Positions 8,148 to 16,390 of a DNA stretch of 48,473 bases are shown one piece after another (position 1 is the stretch's first letter; each line of letters begins with the position of its first letter). The translations under genes were made by a program, and so were the position numbers. Source of the stretch: Pseudomonadota bacterium. GTDB taxonomy: Bacteria > Pseudomonadota > Gammaproteobacteria > Burkholderiales > Burkholderiaceae_E. The notes below the pieces were generated by a model. It did not search any database, was not told where the DNA came from, and saw only the letters and a list, made by a program, of their open reading frames with translations. The stretch covers positions 1-48,473 of the forward strand of contig JAKPAM010000039.1 in NCBI GenBank assembly GCA_029779435.1. Reading direction: 5' to 3'.

Positions 8148-8154
8148 TGCGCCG

Positions 8155-8195
8155 GGGCCCGTTCACGCAGGGATCGATCCCGCGTGAACGGGCCC
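8155..8195. repeat. 41-bp near-perfect palindrome, copy 1; possible terminator
   Basis: Arms GGGCCCGTTCACGC (8155-8168) and GCGTGAACGGGCCC (8182-8195) are exact reverse complements, and the centre GGGATCGATCCC is itself palindromic. A diverged copy (about 33 of 41 positions) lies at 18303-18343. It starts eight bases past the protease stop codon, so it may end that transcript, although there is no U-tract. It may alternatively be a small REP-type dispersed repeat. Confidence 0.7.
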
Positions 8196-8279
8196 ACGCT
8201 CCTAGGCCGGCATGGCCGCCGGAATCGATCCGTTCGCCGTGCGAGAATTCGCTTCTGACGATCGGATATCGAGGATCCC

Positions 8280-9290
8280 TTGCGCTGGTTGCAGAACCGT
8301 ACTGCGCCGAGCATCGATGACATCGCGTCGCTCGTGCACCGGGACGTGCTCGAGCGGCGAAACTTCGCGGCCGCTCTCCAGGTGGTCGGGCTGGTGCCCA
8401 CCGCGCGGGGTTGGCGCGTCGCCGTGCAACGGCTGCTGATGAGCGCGGGGCTCGGGTTGATGCTGGCCGGCGTCATCTGCATCGTCGCGTACAACTGGGC
8501 CGGCATGGGGCCCGGCGCGCGCTTCGCGCTCGCGCAGTTCGGCCTGCTGGCCGTGCTGGCGGCGGCGCTGTGGCGCGGCATCGAAGCAGACGGCGGACGG
8601 CGGCTGCTGATCGCCGCGATCGTGCTGATCGGTCCGCTGCTCGCCTTGTTCGGGCAGGTCTACCAGACGGGCGCCGACACCTGGGAGCTGTTCCGCGGCT
8701 GGGCGCTGCTGTCGCTGCCGTGGGTGCTGGCCAGCCGCCACGCGAGCGCGTGGCTGGTCTGGCTCACGATCGTCGAGACCGGGTTCGCGCTGTATTGCGG
8801 CGCGCTGGACCGATGGGCGTGGCGATGGGGGGGCATGCTGCCGACCTGGCTGGTCGCGGCCGCGTTCAACATCGTCGCGCTGGTCGTCTGGGAAGGCGCG
8901 GGCCGCCGGTGGCCCTGGATGAGCGGCCGCTTCGGGCCGCGCGCGATAGCCGCCTGCCTGTTGTCGGTGCTGACCGGCACGACGGCGGTCGCGGTGCTGG
9001 CCAACGGCACCACCGGGGTCGACGTGTCGACGCTGGTGTTGGCGCCGATGCTGTGGGCGGTGGTGATGGCGGCCGGTTATCTCGCCTATCGCGTCCGGGC
9101 GGTCGAGATCGGCATGCTGACTCTCGGCTGGTTGTCGTTGACGCTGGTGCTGCTGGCGTGGGGCGTGCGTCTGGCCTGGTCGGCCGACTCGCCCGCGTTG
9201 GCGCTCCTGCTCGGTGCGGCGCTGCTCGTCGGCGCGTCGGCGGGCGGGCGGCACTGGTTGACCAAGGCTGCGGCCGACCGGCGCACGTGA
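8280..9290 (+). CDS. DUF2157 domain-containing multispanning membrane protein
   Basis: A 336-residue protein. A soluble N-terminal segment of about 45 residues precedes many hydrophobic helices, the first near residues 58-75 (LMSAGLGLMLAGVICIVAYNW). The motif W-x-x-M-x-P-x-x-R-F-A-L (WAGMGPGARFAL) followed by GQVYQTGADTWELFRGWALL is characteristic of DUF2157 proteins. Start is TTG 8280 with GAGG at 8271-8274; no better in-frame ATG precedes the conserved region. The next gene starts within the stop codon of this one (GTGA), and the third gene overlaps the second by eight bases. The three therefore form a tightly coupled operon, a set seen repeatedly in proteobacteria. Biochemical function is unknown. 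Confidence 0.85.
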   Translation: MRWLQNRTAPSIDDIASLVHRDVLERRNFAAALQVVGLVPTARGWRVAVQRLLMSAGLGLMLAGVICIVAYNWAGMGPGARFALAQFGLLAVLAAALWRGIEADGGRRLLIAAIVLIGPLLALFGQVYQTGADTWELFRGWALLSLPWVLASRHASAWLVWLTIVETGFALYCGALDRWAWRWGGMLPTWLVAAAFNIVALVVWEGAGRRWPWMSGRFGPRAIAACLLSVLTGTTAVAVLANGTTGVDVSTLVLAPMLWAVVMAAGYLAYRVRAVEIGMLTLGWLSLTLVLLAWGVRLAWSADSPALALLLGAALLVGASAGGRHWLTKAAADRRT

Positions 9291-10369
9291 ACTGGGATCG
9301 TCTCGTCCGGCAGCTCAAGGCGCGCCGGCTCATCGACGCGCACGTGGCACCCGAGCCGCCGCAGGCGTCCGCGACGGCGCCGTGGTCGACACAGGTCCTG
9401 TCGGTGTTCGGCGCGTGGCTGGCGACTTTCTTCCTGCTCGGATTCCTCGGGTTCGCGATGGCCGGCTGGCTGTCGTCCTGGGGAGCGCGGCTCGCGGTGG
9501 GCGTGGCGATGGCCGGCGCCGCGGCGTTCGCATCGCGGCGGAGTGCCGGGGCATCGCGCCCGACGGCATTCTGGTCGCAGTTCGTGTCGGCGGTGGGCTT
9601 TGCCGGGTTCGCGCTGGCGGTTTCGGGCACGGCCGATGCTGGTTCGGATTCGCTGCGCGACGCGACCTGGTATGCGTCGGCGGGCGTGTTCTGGTCGCTG
9701 GTGCTGGGGCGCGCCAACGTGGACCCGATGCATCGGATCGTCATGGCGTGGAGCACGGTCGCCTGCGCGGTCGCATTGCTGATGTCGGTCGATGCCGTGC
9801 AGGCGGCCGTCGTGCTGCTGGCGCTGCTGGCGACGGCACTGTGGTTGACGCAGACGTCCTGGGTGCTGGCGCCGGTCGGCCCGCGCGTCAGCGCCATCGC
9901 TCATGCCGCGTCGACGGCCGCGCTGGCGGTATCGCTGCAGCCGGCGCCGTTCTGGTTCGTCGATCTGGGGCGCGCCGCGGGACCGGCTGCGGTGCCGTGG
10001 AGCCCTTGGACGACGCTCGGCGTGTTCCTGGCGCTGGTCGGGGCGGTGTTGCTGTTGTCCGAACGCTGGTGGGCGCGCCGGTCGCTGCTGATCGGCGCGC
10101 TGGCCGGCCTGCTGCTGGTGGCCTTCGGCTCGGTCCGCATGCCGGGCGTGTCGATGTGCATGCTGCTGTGGGTGCTCGGTACCGCTGCCGGCCGGCCGGT
10201 GCTGCGAGGGATGGCGCTGGCGGGGCTGCCCGTCGGCGTGTTCCTGTTGTACTTCGACCTGTCGTCGTCGCTGCTGGCCAAGGGCGTGTCGCTGCTGGCC
10301 GTCGGCGCGATCCTGGCCGGGGCGGGCGTCCTGCTGCGCTTGACGGCGGTCCGGAGCGACGATGCGTGA
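9287..10369 (+). CDS. DUF4401 domain-containing membrane protein
   Basis: A 360-residue integral membrane protein beginning at GTG 9287, which overlaps the TGA of the DUF2157 gene (GTGA), a sign of translational coupling. The N-terminus (NWDRLVRQLKARRLIDAHVAP) is amphipathic. It is followed by about ten hydrophobic helices, beginning with VLSVFGAWLATFFLLGFLGF. The short cytosolic head, Leu/Ala/Val-rich body and position between DUF2157 and GDYXXLXY genes identify it as the DUF4401 partner. Function unknown; the three products probably act together in the inner membrane. Confidence 0.8.
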   Translation: MNWDRLVRQLKARRLIDAHVAPEPPQASATAPWSTQVLSVFGAWLATFFLLGFLGFAMAGWLSSWGARLAVGVAMAGAAAFASRRSAGASRPTAFWSQFVSAVGFAGFALAVSGTADAGSDSLRDATWYASAGVFWSLVLGRANVDPMHRIVMAWSTVACAVALLMSVDAVQAAVVLLALLATALWLTQTSWVLAPVGPRVSAIAHAASTAALAVSLQPAPFWFVDLGRAAGPAAVPWSPWTTLGVFLALVGAVLLLSERWWARRSLLIGALAGLLLVAFGSVRMPGVSMCMLLWVLGTAAGRPVLRGMALAGLPVGVFLLYFDLSSSLLAKGVSLLAVGAILAGAGVLLRLTAVRSDDA

Positions 10370-10985
10370 ACGGCGCTCGATCCGATGGCCGGCGCTGCCG
10401 GGGCCGTCACTGCCCTGGCCCGCTTGGCGCAAGCTGCTGGTGCTGGCCGGGGCGCTGCTCGTGTTCGGCAGCTACAACCTGTCGATCTTCATCAACGAGC
10501 GGGTGCTCGATCGGGGGGTGATCGTACGGCTGGAACTGGCGCCGCGCGATCCGCGCTCGCTGATGACCGGCGATTACATGGCGCTGCGCTATGCGCTCGA
10601 GGCCCCGTCGTGCGTCGACGCCGGGAGCGATGTGTCGGACGCGACGGCCGCCGTGGCGCCGCTGGGCGAGCCGTCCGATCGGACGGTTGGCGGGCGCTGC
10701 GTGAGGTCCGACGAAGGCGATGGCTTCCTGGTCGTCGCGCTCGACGCCCGGCGGGTGGCCCGTTGGGTAAGGACGCAAGCGGCGGCGCGCCCGGTCGCCG
10801 ACGGCGAGGTGGCGTTGCGTTATCGCGTCCGCGAAGCGCGCATGCGGCTGGGGACCGACGCTTGGTTCTTCGAGGAAGGCAGCGCGGCGCGCTACGAGGC
10901 GGCCCGGTACGGCGAGTATCGCGTCGATGCCGCGGGAAAGATGCTGCTGGTGCGGTTGCTGGACGAGCGATTCGACGAGTTGTGA
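10362..10985 (+). CDS. GDYXXLXY domain-containing protein
   Basis: A 207-residue protein with a single N-terminal membrane anchor (about residues 24-42, LLVLAGALLVFGSYNLSIF) and a mostly soluble remainder, probably periplasmic. The naming motif is intact: GDYMALRYALE at about residues 70-80, preceded by VRLELAPRDPRSLMT. A second domain-typical stretch is LRYRVREARMRLGTDAWFFEEG near residues 153-174, where an Arg/Glu-rich strand leads into a conserved aromatic cluster. The ATG overlaps the end of the DUF4401 gene by eight bases, so it is the last gene of the coupled three-gene operon. Biochemical role is not known; co-occurrence with DUF2157 and DUF4401 is the main clue. Confidence 0.85.
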   Translation: MRERRSIRWPALPGPSLPWPAWRKLLVLAGALLVFGSYNLSIFINERVLDRGVIVRLELAPRDPRSLMTGDYMALRYALEAPSCVDAGSDVSDATAAVAPLGEPSDRTVGGRCVRSDEGDGFLVVALDARRVARWVRTQAAARPVADGEVALRYRVREARMRLGTDAWFFEEGSAARYEAARYGEYRVDAAGKMLLVRLLDERFDEL

Positions 10986-10996
10986 TACGGCAAACC

Positions 10997-11021
10997 AAAA
11001 AAAGAGCCCGAAACGGGCTCT
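10997..11021 (-). terminator. Rho-independent terminator of the AraC-type regulator gene
   Basis: On the minus strand AGAGCCCG-TTT-CGGGCTCT forms an eight-base-pair stem (11003-11021) and is followed by seven T residues (the A-run at 10997-11003 on the plus strand). It lies 71 bases past the regulator stop codon. There is no matching T-run in the plus direction, so it acts for the minus-strand gene. Confidence 0.8.
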
Positions 11022-11091
11022 GGAAAAGAACCGGGCACCGGCGGCCCGCGAGGGGAGAGGAGGAGGAAGGGTCGCCGGTGGCCGCGGATCC

Positions 11092-12129
11092 TTAGCGGAA
11101 CGAGTTCTCGCGTAACTCGCTCGGCTGGCCGTGCGTCCACTGGCGGAACGCCTTGCGAAAATTGGCCGCGTCGCTGTAGCCGAGGCGATCGGCGATCTCC
11201 TCGTTGGTCATCGGCGTCTCGCTCAGGTACTTCAGCGCGAGCTGCTTGCGCACTTCGGACAGGATCTGCCGATACGATGTGCTTTCGGCGTCGAGCCGGC
11301 GGCGCAGCGTGCGCGAGCTCATGTTCAGCACTGATGAAACCGTGTCGATGTCCGGGAACTGCCGGGGGTTCTCGATCAGCATCGCGTAGATCTTGCCGCT
11401 GATGCCGGAATTGCCCGAGAACTTCGCGAGTTCGCGTTCGCAGATCTCGCGGACCTGCGAGTTCGTCGCCGGGGTGGCCGGCATCAGGCGCTGGTCGAAC
11501 CAGCGGGCACTCAGGCGCAGCTCATCGCGCGGCTGACCGAACGTCACCGGGCAATCGAACAGGCTCGTGTACGCATGCGCGTGCGGCGGGCGAGCGTATG
11601 CCAGTCGGATCTCCTGCGGCTTGAAATCCGGATGGATCGCGTCGCGCAGCAGGTTCAGCGCGATCGCCATGTGGAACTCGAGCGCGAAACGATAGACGTC
11701 GTCCGCCGGGTCGCGCGTGATCAGCGGTTCGAGCGTCCAGACGATCGTGTCGCCATCGCGGCGATAGCCGCCGCCGACGGCCGGGCCGAGGATGCGCTGG
11801 TACTTGACCGTGAAATCGAAGGCCTCCTGCGGCGAGGCGCTGCACATCAGCGCGTAGCCGAAGATGCCGCACGACGTCAGCCGCATGCGCCGTCCCGCGC
11901 GCATCGCGAGCAGCGGCGAGCGGCTCAATCGGAGGGCATTGCGAAAGACCGTGGCCAACTGGCGGTACGAGATGCGGGTCGAAGCCGCGCTCAGGTCTTC
12001 GAGCAGGATGTCGCTGCCTGCGAGCACGTCGGTGCCCGGGACGTCCTCTTCGGCCAGGACTTCGACCAATGAGGTCAGCTTGTAGGCGGGGTAGATCCGC
12101 CTGTCGAATTCGTGCTGCAGGGTAACCAT
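11092..12129 (-). CDS. AraC-family transcriptional regulator with arabinose-binding-type N-domain
   Basis: A 345-residue regulator. The N-terminal half (about 20-215) resembles the PF12625 'arabinose-binding' domain found in OruR/ArgR-like AraC proteins. The C-terminal 100 residues hold two helix-turn-helix units: FPDIDTVSSVLNMSSRTLRRRL, then the classic SETPMTNEEIADRLGYSD followed by AANFRKAFRQWTHGQPSELR. Start ATG 12129 has AGGAG on the minus strand; longer upstream readings are in AT-rich non-coding DNA. The effector and targets are not evident. A 449-base non-coding region separates it from the divergently transcribed phasin gene, which makes that gene a candidate target by position only. 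A strong terminator lies downstream. Confidence 0.9.
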   Translation of the reverse strand: MVTLQHEFDRRIYPAYKLTSLVEVLAEEDVPGTDVLAGSDILLEDLSAASTRISYRQLATVFRNALRLSRSPLLAMRAGRRMRLTSCGIFGYALMCSASPQEAFDFTVKYQRILGPAVGGGYRRDGDTIVWTLEPLITRDPADDVYRFALEFHMAIALNLLRDAIHPDFKPQEIRLAYARPPHAHAYTSLFDCPVTFGQPRDELRLSARWFDQRLMPATPATNSQVREICERELAKFSGNSGISGKIYAMLIENPRQFPDIDTVSSVLNMSSRTLRRRLDAESTSYRQILSEVRKQLALKYLSETPMTNEEIADRLGYSDAANFRKAFRQWTHGQPSELRENSFR

Positions 12130-12578
12130 GCCAGACTCCTGTCGGGGAGTACTACGAGAGAGGTCGACGCAATCGAAGCGAGTCGCATCGCTACGTCGCG
12201 TTACGGTTGCCTGCGCGGCAATCACGTCCCTAGATACAGACGCCAATAGGACAGCTATATTTGCTTCGCGCCGACCGGAAGCACATCGAATATGGCGATT
12301 TGTGAAATTATCAGCAGCACTTTTCGCAATCGTCGAATTGATTTTGCAACAGTTCTGTGCGGGAGTGAAAGAAAGCCCCGCCCGTCTCCCCCGATGTGGT
12401 CGCATGGGCCGGATGAACGGTCGATTCACGGACCCTGAACGGTCGGTATCGCTGTCAAGCGGCGCGCGTTTGGGGCAACATCCTCGTGCTTGCCGCAACT
12501 TTCGGCCGCGTCCGGCCGCTGGTCGTGCAAGCGATACGAAACGGGTTTCGGGCATCTGCCCAGTACAAGGAGAGAACC
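12130..12578. other. 449-base non-coding region between AraC regulator and phasin
   Basis: This stretch is visibly poorer in G+C than its surroundings, especially 12230-12360 with ATATTTG, GAAATTATC and GATTTTGCAAC. It must contain the promoters of the two divergent genes. On the minus strand GATAAT (from 12308-12313) could be a -10 box for the regulator, but no well-spaced -35 was found. No conserved small gene, hairpin or RNA motif is obvious. The segment just before the phasin ATG (12480-12570) returns to high G+C. Confidence 0.5.
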
Positions 12579-13049
12579 ATGGCCAACCGCCAATCGAATG
12601 ACAAAGACAGCAAGGCCGCCGCGGCCGGGACGCCGCCGCCGTTCGGCGCGATGTTCACCGATTTCTCGAAGATGCTCGAGCAGTTCAAGGTGCCGGGCGT
12701 CGACATGCAGGCAATGATCGAAGCACGCAAGCGCGACGTCGAAGCGCTGTCGGCCGCCAACCAGCGGGCGTACGAAGGCTTCAAGGCGCTGGCCGAGCGC
12801 CAGGCCGAGATGCTCCGCGAGTCGGCGAGCGAATTCCAGGCGGCGATCAAGGAACTGTCGAGCCTGCCTGCCGCCGAGCGGGCGACGCGGACGGCCGAAC
12901 TCGGCAAGCTGGCGATGGAAAAGGCGCTGGCGAACCTGCGCGAGCTGGCCGAAAGCGGCGTCAAGTCGCAGACCGAGGCCTGGAAGATCGTCAACGATCA
13001 GTTCAAGCAGGACATGGCCGACCTTCAGAAGGCGATCAAGCGCGGCTGA
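12579..13049 (+). CDS. Phasin-family protein (polyhydroxyalkanoate granule-associated)
   Basis: A 156-residue, highly charged, Ala/Glu/Lys-rich protein with no signal peptide. From about residue 25 to the end it is predicted to be almost entirely helical and coiled-coil-forming. The block KVPGVDMQAMIEARKRDVEA followed by LSAANQRAYEGFKALAERQA is the typical phasin-family signature in Burkholderiales. Phasins coat PHA granules and control their size and number. AAGGAGAG precedes ATG 12579 with normal spacing. The gene stands alone, divergent from the AraC-type regulator, convergent with moaC. The BktB-like thiolase at 5311-6495 supports a PHA-producing host. Confidence 0.88.
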   Translation: MANRQSNDKDSKAAAAGTPPPFGAMFTDFSKMLEQFKVPGVDMQAMIEARKRDVEALSAANQRAYEGFKALAERQAEMLRESASEFQAAIKELSSLPAAERATRTAELGKLAMEKALANLRELAESGVKSQTEAWKIVNDQFKQDMADLQKAIKRG

Positions 13050-13097
13050 TCGGCGATGGCGCGCGCAGGACGGCTCCCGCTCGCGCCCGCGGCCGGC

Positions 13098-13117
13098 CGA
13101 TGCGCGTGCCCGCATCG
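13098..13117. terminator. Weak hairpin between convergent phasin and moaC genes
   Basis: CGATGCG (13098-13104) and CGCATCG (13111-13117) form a seven-base-pair stem with a six-base loop. There is no T-run on either side. It lies 49 bases beyond the phasin stop and could assist termination of the convergent transcripts, but this is weak. Confidence 0.25.
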
Positions 13118-13187
13118 CTTCGCGCCCCGGCGCGGATTCGGTCCCGGCATGCGCGAGACCCGGTGATCGATACGGTCGTGACCGCGG

Positions 13188-13712
13188 TCAGCGGTCGGCG
13201 GCGGACTCCGGTGTGGGGTCCGGCGCGACGAAATCGCCCGACTTGCCGCCGTGCTTGGCGAGCAGCCGGACGCGCTCGATGACCATGCCGCGGTCGGCGG
13301 CCTTGCACATGTCGTAGATCGTCAGCAGGCCGACCTGCACGGCGGTCAACGCTTCCATTTCGACGCCGGTGCGGCCGTCGCACTCGACGGTCGCGACGCA
13401 ACGCACGAGCCGGCCGGGCTGCGCCGGGTCGGGCGTCAGGATCTCGAACTCGACGGCGACCCGGGTCAGGGCGATCGGGTGGCATAGCGGGATCAGGTCG
13501 GCCGTACGCTTGGCGCCCTGGATCGCCGCGATGCGCGCGATGCCCAGCACGTCGCCCTTGCGGGCGGTGCCGCTTTCGATCAGTGCGAGCGTGGCGGGCG
13601 CCATCCGGATCAGGCCCTCGGCCCGCGCGATGCGGTGCGAGACCGCCTTGCCGGCGATGTCGACCATGTGCGCCTGTCCGGCGGAATCGAAATGCGTGAG
13701 CACGGAGGCCAT
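13188..13712 (-). CDS. moaC: Cyclic pyranopterin monophosphate synthase MoaC
   Basis: A 174-residue protein. Together with MoaA it converts GTP to cyclic pyranopterin monophosphate, the first committed intermediate of molybdenum cofactor synthesis; MoaC catalyses the second step, on 3',8-cyclo-GTP. Family signatures present in order: HMVDI near residue 15, [28 protein letters not shown] (73-80), [10 protein letters not shown] (116-125), IYDMCKA (132-138) and GGKSGDF (155-161). The protein is slightly longer than usual owing to a polar tail, [10 protein letters not shown]. No other moa gene is nearby. The start codon is the ATG at 13712 immediately before the conserved region; only a weak ribosome binding site is visible. 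Confidence 0.95.
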   Translation of the reverse strand: MASVLTHFDSAGQAHMVDIAGKAVSHRIARAEGLIRMAPATLALIESGTARKGDVLGIARIAAIQGAKRTADLIPLCHPIALTRVAVEFEILTPDPAQPGRLVRCVATVECDGRTGVEMEALTAVQVGLLTIYDMCKAADRGMVIERVRLLAKHGGKSGDFVAPDPTPESAADR

Positions 13713-13800
13713 GTCGCGTCGGTGAACCTGTGGGCGGGCATGCGCCCGCGCGGTGCGCGCCGGGCGGTGCGCCGCGATATCGGAAGGTTATGATACCAAC

Positions 13801-15459
13801 ATGAACCGTCATGCCGGATCGCTCCTCGGTACGGGACGCGCGGTCGCCGCCGTCCTTGCTGCCGGCCTGCCGGTCCTGTGGTCGTTGTCCGTGGTGGCCA
13901 CGATCGGTCTCGCGCCGCTACCGGTCGGCGCGCAGCCCCAGGCACCGGCCGAGACATCCGTGGCGCCCGCGACCGATGGCTCGCCGAATACCGCTCAGCC
14001 ATCGTCGGGCTTCCAACCCTACGTGCCGCCCGGCGACAGCCTGTTGAACCTGAACCTGCCTCGGCTGGGCGACGCGGGCAGCGACGACCTGTCGCCCACG
14101 GCGGAGCGCCGGCTCGGCGACTCGATCCTGCGCGAGTTGCGGGCCGAAGGCGTGATGCTCGACGACATCGAGCTCAGCGACTTCCTGAATCGCTTCGCGG
14201 CGCGGCTGACCGAGACCACGCCGGCGCGCGGCTATTCGTTCGAGTTCTTTCTCGTCAAGGACGATTCGCTGAATGCGTTCGCGCTGCCGGGCGGCTTGAT
14301 CGGCGTGCATACCGGCTTGATCCAGGCGGCGCAGAGCGAATCCGAACTGGCGTCGGTGCTGGGCCACGAGATGGGCCACGTGATCCAGCGGCACATCGCG
14401 CGGATGCTCGCGCAGCAGCGCCAGACCTCGCTGTTGCAACTGGCCGGGCTGGTGCTCGGCGCGCTGGCGGCCCGGTCGAATCCGCAGGCGGCGATGGGTG
14501 CGATGACGATGGGGGCCGGCGCCCAGCAACAGATGATGCTGAGCTTCTCGCGCGATGCCGAACGCGAGGCCGATCGCGTCGGGCTCGAGATCCTGCGCGA
14601 AGCCGGCTTCGATCCGACCGGCATGGTGGCGTTCTTCGGCCGGCTGCAGAATGCCAGTCGGCTGTATGACGGCGCGCCCGCCTATCTGCGCTCCCACCCG
14701 CTGACGACCGAGCGGATCGCCGACATGCAGGCGCGGATCCGCGAGCAGCGCTACGTGCAGCGTCCTGATTCGATCGAGTTCCGGCTCGTGCGCGCGAAGC
14801 TGATGGCCCAGGCCGACACGACGGTCGACGGGCTGCGGCGCACGCGGACCTTGCTCGAACGCCAGTTGCGCGAGAAGACGACCGGCGATGAGATGGCGAC
14901 GTGGTTCGGTCTCGCGGTCACCGCGCTCGCGCAGCGCGATGCCGACGGATCGACACAGGCGTTGGCCGAGGTGCGCAAGCGGATGGGAAGCGCTGCCGCG
15001 GCGTCGCTGGCGCAGGCGATGATCGATCGTCTGGCGGCCGAGACGCGCCTGCAGCAGCACGATCCCAAGGGTGCGCTGGCGATCGCGCAGGCCGCGCTGC
15101 AGCGTTCGCCGCAGTCGCGCGCGCTGATGTACGTGCAGGCGAGTGCGCTGATCGATAGCGGCCAGGCGGCGCAGGCCAGCCGCTTTCTGGAAGACCAGCT
15201 CGCGATCTATCGCAGCGACGCCACGCTGTGGCGGCTGCTGGCCCAGGCGTATTCGGCGCAGGGCAAGGACGCGCTCGCGCACCGGGCGTCGGCCGAGCAA
15301 TACGCGCTGATGGGCGGCTGGATGTCGGCGATCGAACAACTGCGGCTCGCGCAGCGCTCGGGCAAGCTCGATTTCTATACGGCGTCGCAGGTCGATACGC
15401 GGCTGCAGGAGTTCCAGGCGATCTACACGCGCGAGAAGCAGGAACGGGAGGGGCGTTGA
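13801..15459 (+). CDS. BepA-like M48-family periplasmic metalloprotease with TPR region
   Basis: A 552-residue exported protease/chaperone. Residues 1-44 form a long signal peptide ending near VGAQ, followed by a low-complexity linker to about residue 80. The M48 domain has the zinc motif HEMGH (189-193) and the third-ligand helix in SFSRDAEREADRVGL (about 248-262). Residues about 320-540 are helical repeats of TPR type (for example QASRFLEDQLAIYRSDATLW). This order matches E. coli BepA (YfgC), which acts on stalled LptD and BamA assembly intermediates at the outer membrane. ATG 13801 is chosen; GGAAGG is 13 bases upstream and a four-codon frame (ATG 13790) lies between them. Divergent from moaC with an 88-base gap. 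Confidence 0.92.
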   Translation: MNRHAGSLLGTGRAVAAVLAAGLPVLWSLSVVATIGLAPLPVGAQPQAPAETSVAPATDGSPNTAQPSSGFQPYVPPGDSLLNLNLPRLGDAGSDDLSPTAERRLGDSILRELRAEGVMLDDIELSDFLNRFAARLTETTPARGYSFEFFLVKDDSLNAFALPGGLIGVHTGLIQAAQSESELASVLGHEMGHVIQRHIARMLAQQRQTSLLQLAGLVLGALAARSNPQAAMGAMTMGAGAQQQMMLSFSRDAEREADRVGLEILREAGFDPTGMVAFFGRLQNASRLYDGAPAYLRSHPLTTERIADMQARIREQRYVQRPDSIEFRLVRAKLMAQADTTVDGLRRTRTLLERQLREKTTGDEMATWFGLAVTALAQRDADGSTQALAEVRKRMGSAAAASLAQAMIDRLAAETRLQQHDPKGALAIAQAALQRSPQSRALMYVQASALIDSGQAAQASRFLEDQLAIYRSDATLWRLLAQAYSAQGKDALAHRASAEQYALMGGWMSAIEQLRLAQRSGKLDFYTASQVDTRLQEFQAIYTREKQEREGR

Positions 15460-15467
15460 CCGCCAGG

Positions 15468-15567
15468 GACGTCAACGCTGGGTGCATCAACGCTGGGTGC
15501 ATCAACGCTGAGACAGCAACGCTGGGACGTCAACGCTGGGACGTCAACGCTGGGACGTCAACGCTGA
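15468..15567. repeat. Tandem array of seven 14/15-bp units
   Basis: Seven consecutive units of GACGTCAACGCTGG or close variants (GTGCATCAACGCTGG, GACAGCAACGCTGG): 14 bp for units 1 and 4-7, 15 bp for units 2-3. All share the CAACGCTG core. The array starts nine bases after the protease stop codon. It runs over the stop codon (15558-15560) and last three codons of the convergent downstream gene, so repeat units form both the intergenic spacer and that gene's extreme 3' end. Confidence 0.9.
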
Positions 15568-16268
15568 GGATGCCGGCGCGAGGCCGCCAGCGGGCTGAGC
15601 ACGACGTGGGCCAGCAGCGGCGCCGCGGGCGCGAGACGATGCGGCCGGCCGTTCCACACGATCCGACCGCTAAGTGCGCCGCGGTTCCTGTCCCGGCGGT
15701 TCGCGTCGCCAGGGTTCCCGTCCCCTCGGTTCGCGTCCCAGCTCTCCGGGTCGATGCCGGGTCGCTGCGCGCCCTCGGAGCCGCCGTCATCCCGTCCGCC
15801 GTCCACCCCGTCTTCTTCCTCCAGTTCGACGTCGAGGCTGCCAAGGTCCAGGTCATGGACCGCGCAGGGGCCGTGCTCGGTCGCCGCGTACAGCACGCCC
15901 TGCGCGTCGACGTGCCATGAACGGACGTCCTCGCAGGCCAGGCCTGTCTGCGTGACGAGCCCTTGCCGGCCGTCGCCGTCTTCGGTGACGCGAACGATCC
16001 ACGGTGCCAGGTCCAGCTCCGCGAACGCCCGCTGCGGGCCGTTCTGCCAGTACCAGCGGCCGTCGTCGGTCGAGGCGTAGTTGCGGCCGATGAACGCGAC
16101 GATCTGTTCGTTGGTGATCGGGCTGCCTCGTCCATCCACCGCTTCGTCGAAGCCGGGCGCGTTGCGATCGATCAGCAGCCAGTGGCCGCGCCGGTCGAGT
16201 CTCAGCCAGCCGATGACGTCAGGGACGTTCGGCCACCGCTTCATCGCATCGAGCACTTGCTGATCCAC
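15558..16268 (-). CDS. Conserved betaproteobacterial protein of unknown function with pentapeptide repeat
   Basis: A 236-residue soluble protein starting at GTG 16268 behind a strong AAGGAGG. The N-terminal ~130 residues look like a real conserved domain: VLDAMKRWPNVPDVIGWLRLD, then ITNEQIVAFIGRNYAS, then RWYWQNGPQRAFAELDLAPW. I recognise this as a DUF29xx-type (DUF2944/2946) betaproteobacterial family but am unsure of the number. After an acidic stretch (LDVELEEEDGVDGG) comes a hydrophilic linker with four five-residue repeats, DANRG-DGNPG-DANRR-DRNRG, coded by a 15-bp array at 15681-15740. The C-terminus (LSGRIVWNGRPHRLAPA) again looks conserved. The stop codon lies in the 14/15-bp array at 15468-15567. 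It is followed upstream on the strand by yheT and purU and may be in their transcript. Confidence 0.75.
   Translation of the reverse strand: MDQQVLDAMKRWPNVPDVIGWLRLDRRGHWLLIDRNAPGFDEAVDGRGSPITNEQIVAFIGRNYASTDDGRWYWQNGPQRAFAELDLAPWIVRVTEDGDGRQGLVTQTGLACEDVRSWHVDAQGVLYAATEHGPCAVHDLDLGSLDVELEEEDGVDGGRDDGGSEGAQRPGIDPESWDANRGDGNPGDANRRDRNRGALSGRIVWNGRPHRLAPAAPLLAHVVLSPLAASRRHPQR
15681..15740 (-). repeat. In-frame 15-bp array (4 units) in the unknown gene
   Basis: Four 15-bp units on the plus strand (GCGGTTCCTGTCCCG, GCGGTTCGCGTCGCC, AGGGTTCCCGTCCCC, TCGGTTCGCGTCCCA). They keep the minus-strand reading frame and encode a D-x-N-x-(G/R) pentapeptide four times. The array sits in the hydrophilic linker between the two conserved ends of the protein. 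Confidence 0.85.
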
Positions 16269-16390
16269 CTGTGTCCTCCTTCTATTTCACCGGCCTCTTG
16301 ACCCAGCTCGGCCATGGGCCTGCGAATCCGGCGAAAACTGTCCTTGCCGAGACCCGATTTCGCTTTCGTCCCTCCAAGCCCGGCAGGCTC

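Noticed and set aside
12130..12578. Possible small RNA gene in the AT-rich region
   Set aside because: No convincing promoter-terminator pair or stable hairpin could be found by eye.
15468..15567. CRISPR array suspected from regular repeats
   Set aside because: Units are contiguous 14/15-mers without spacers, and no cas genes are present.
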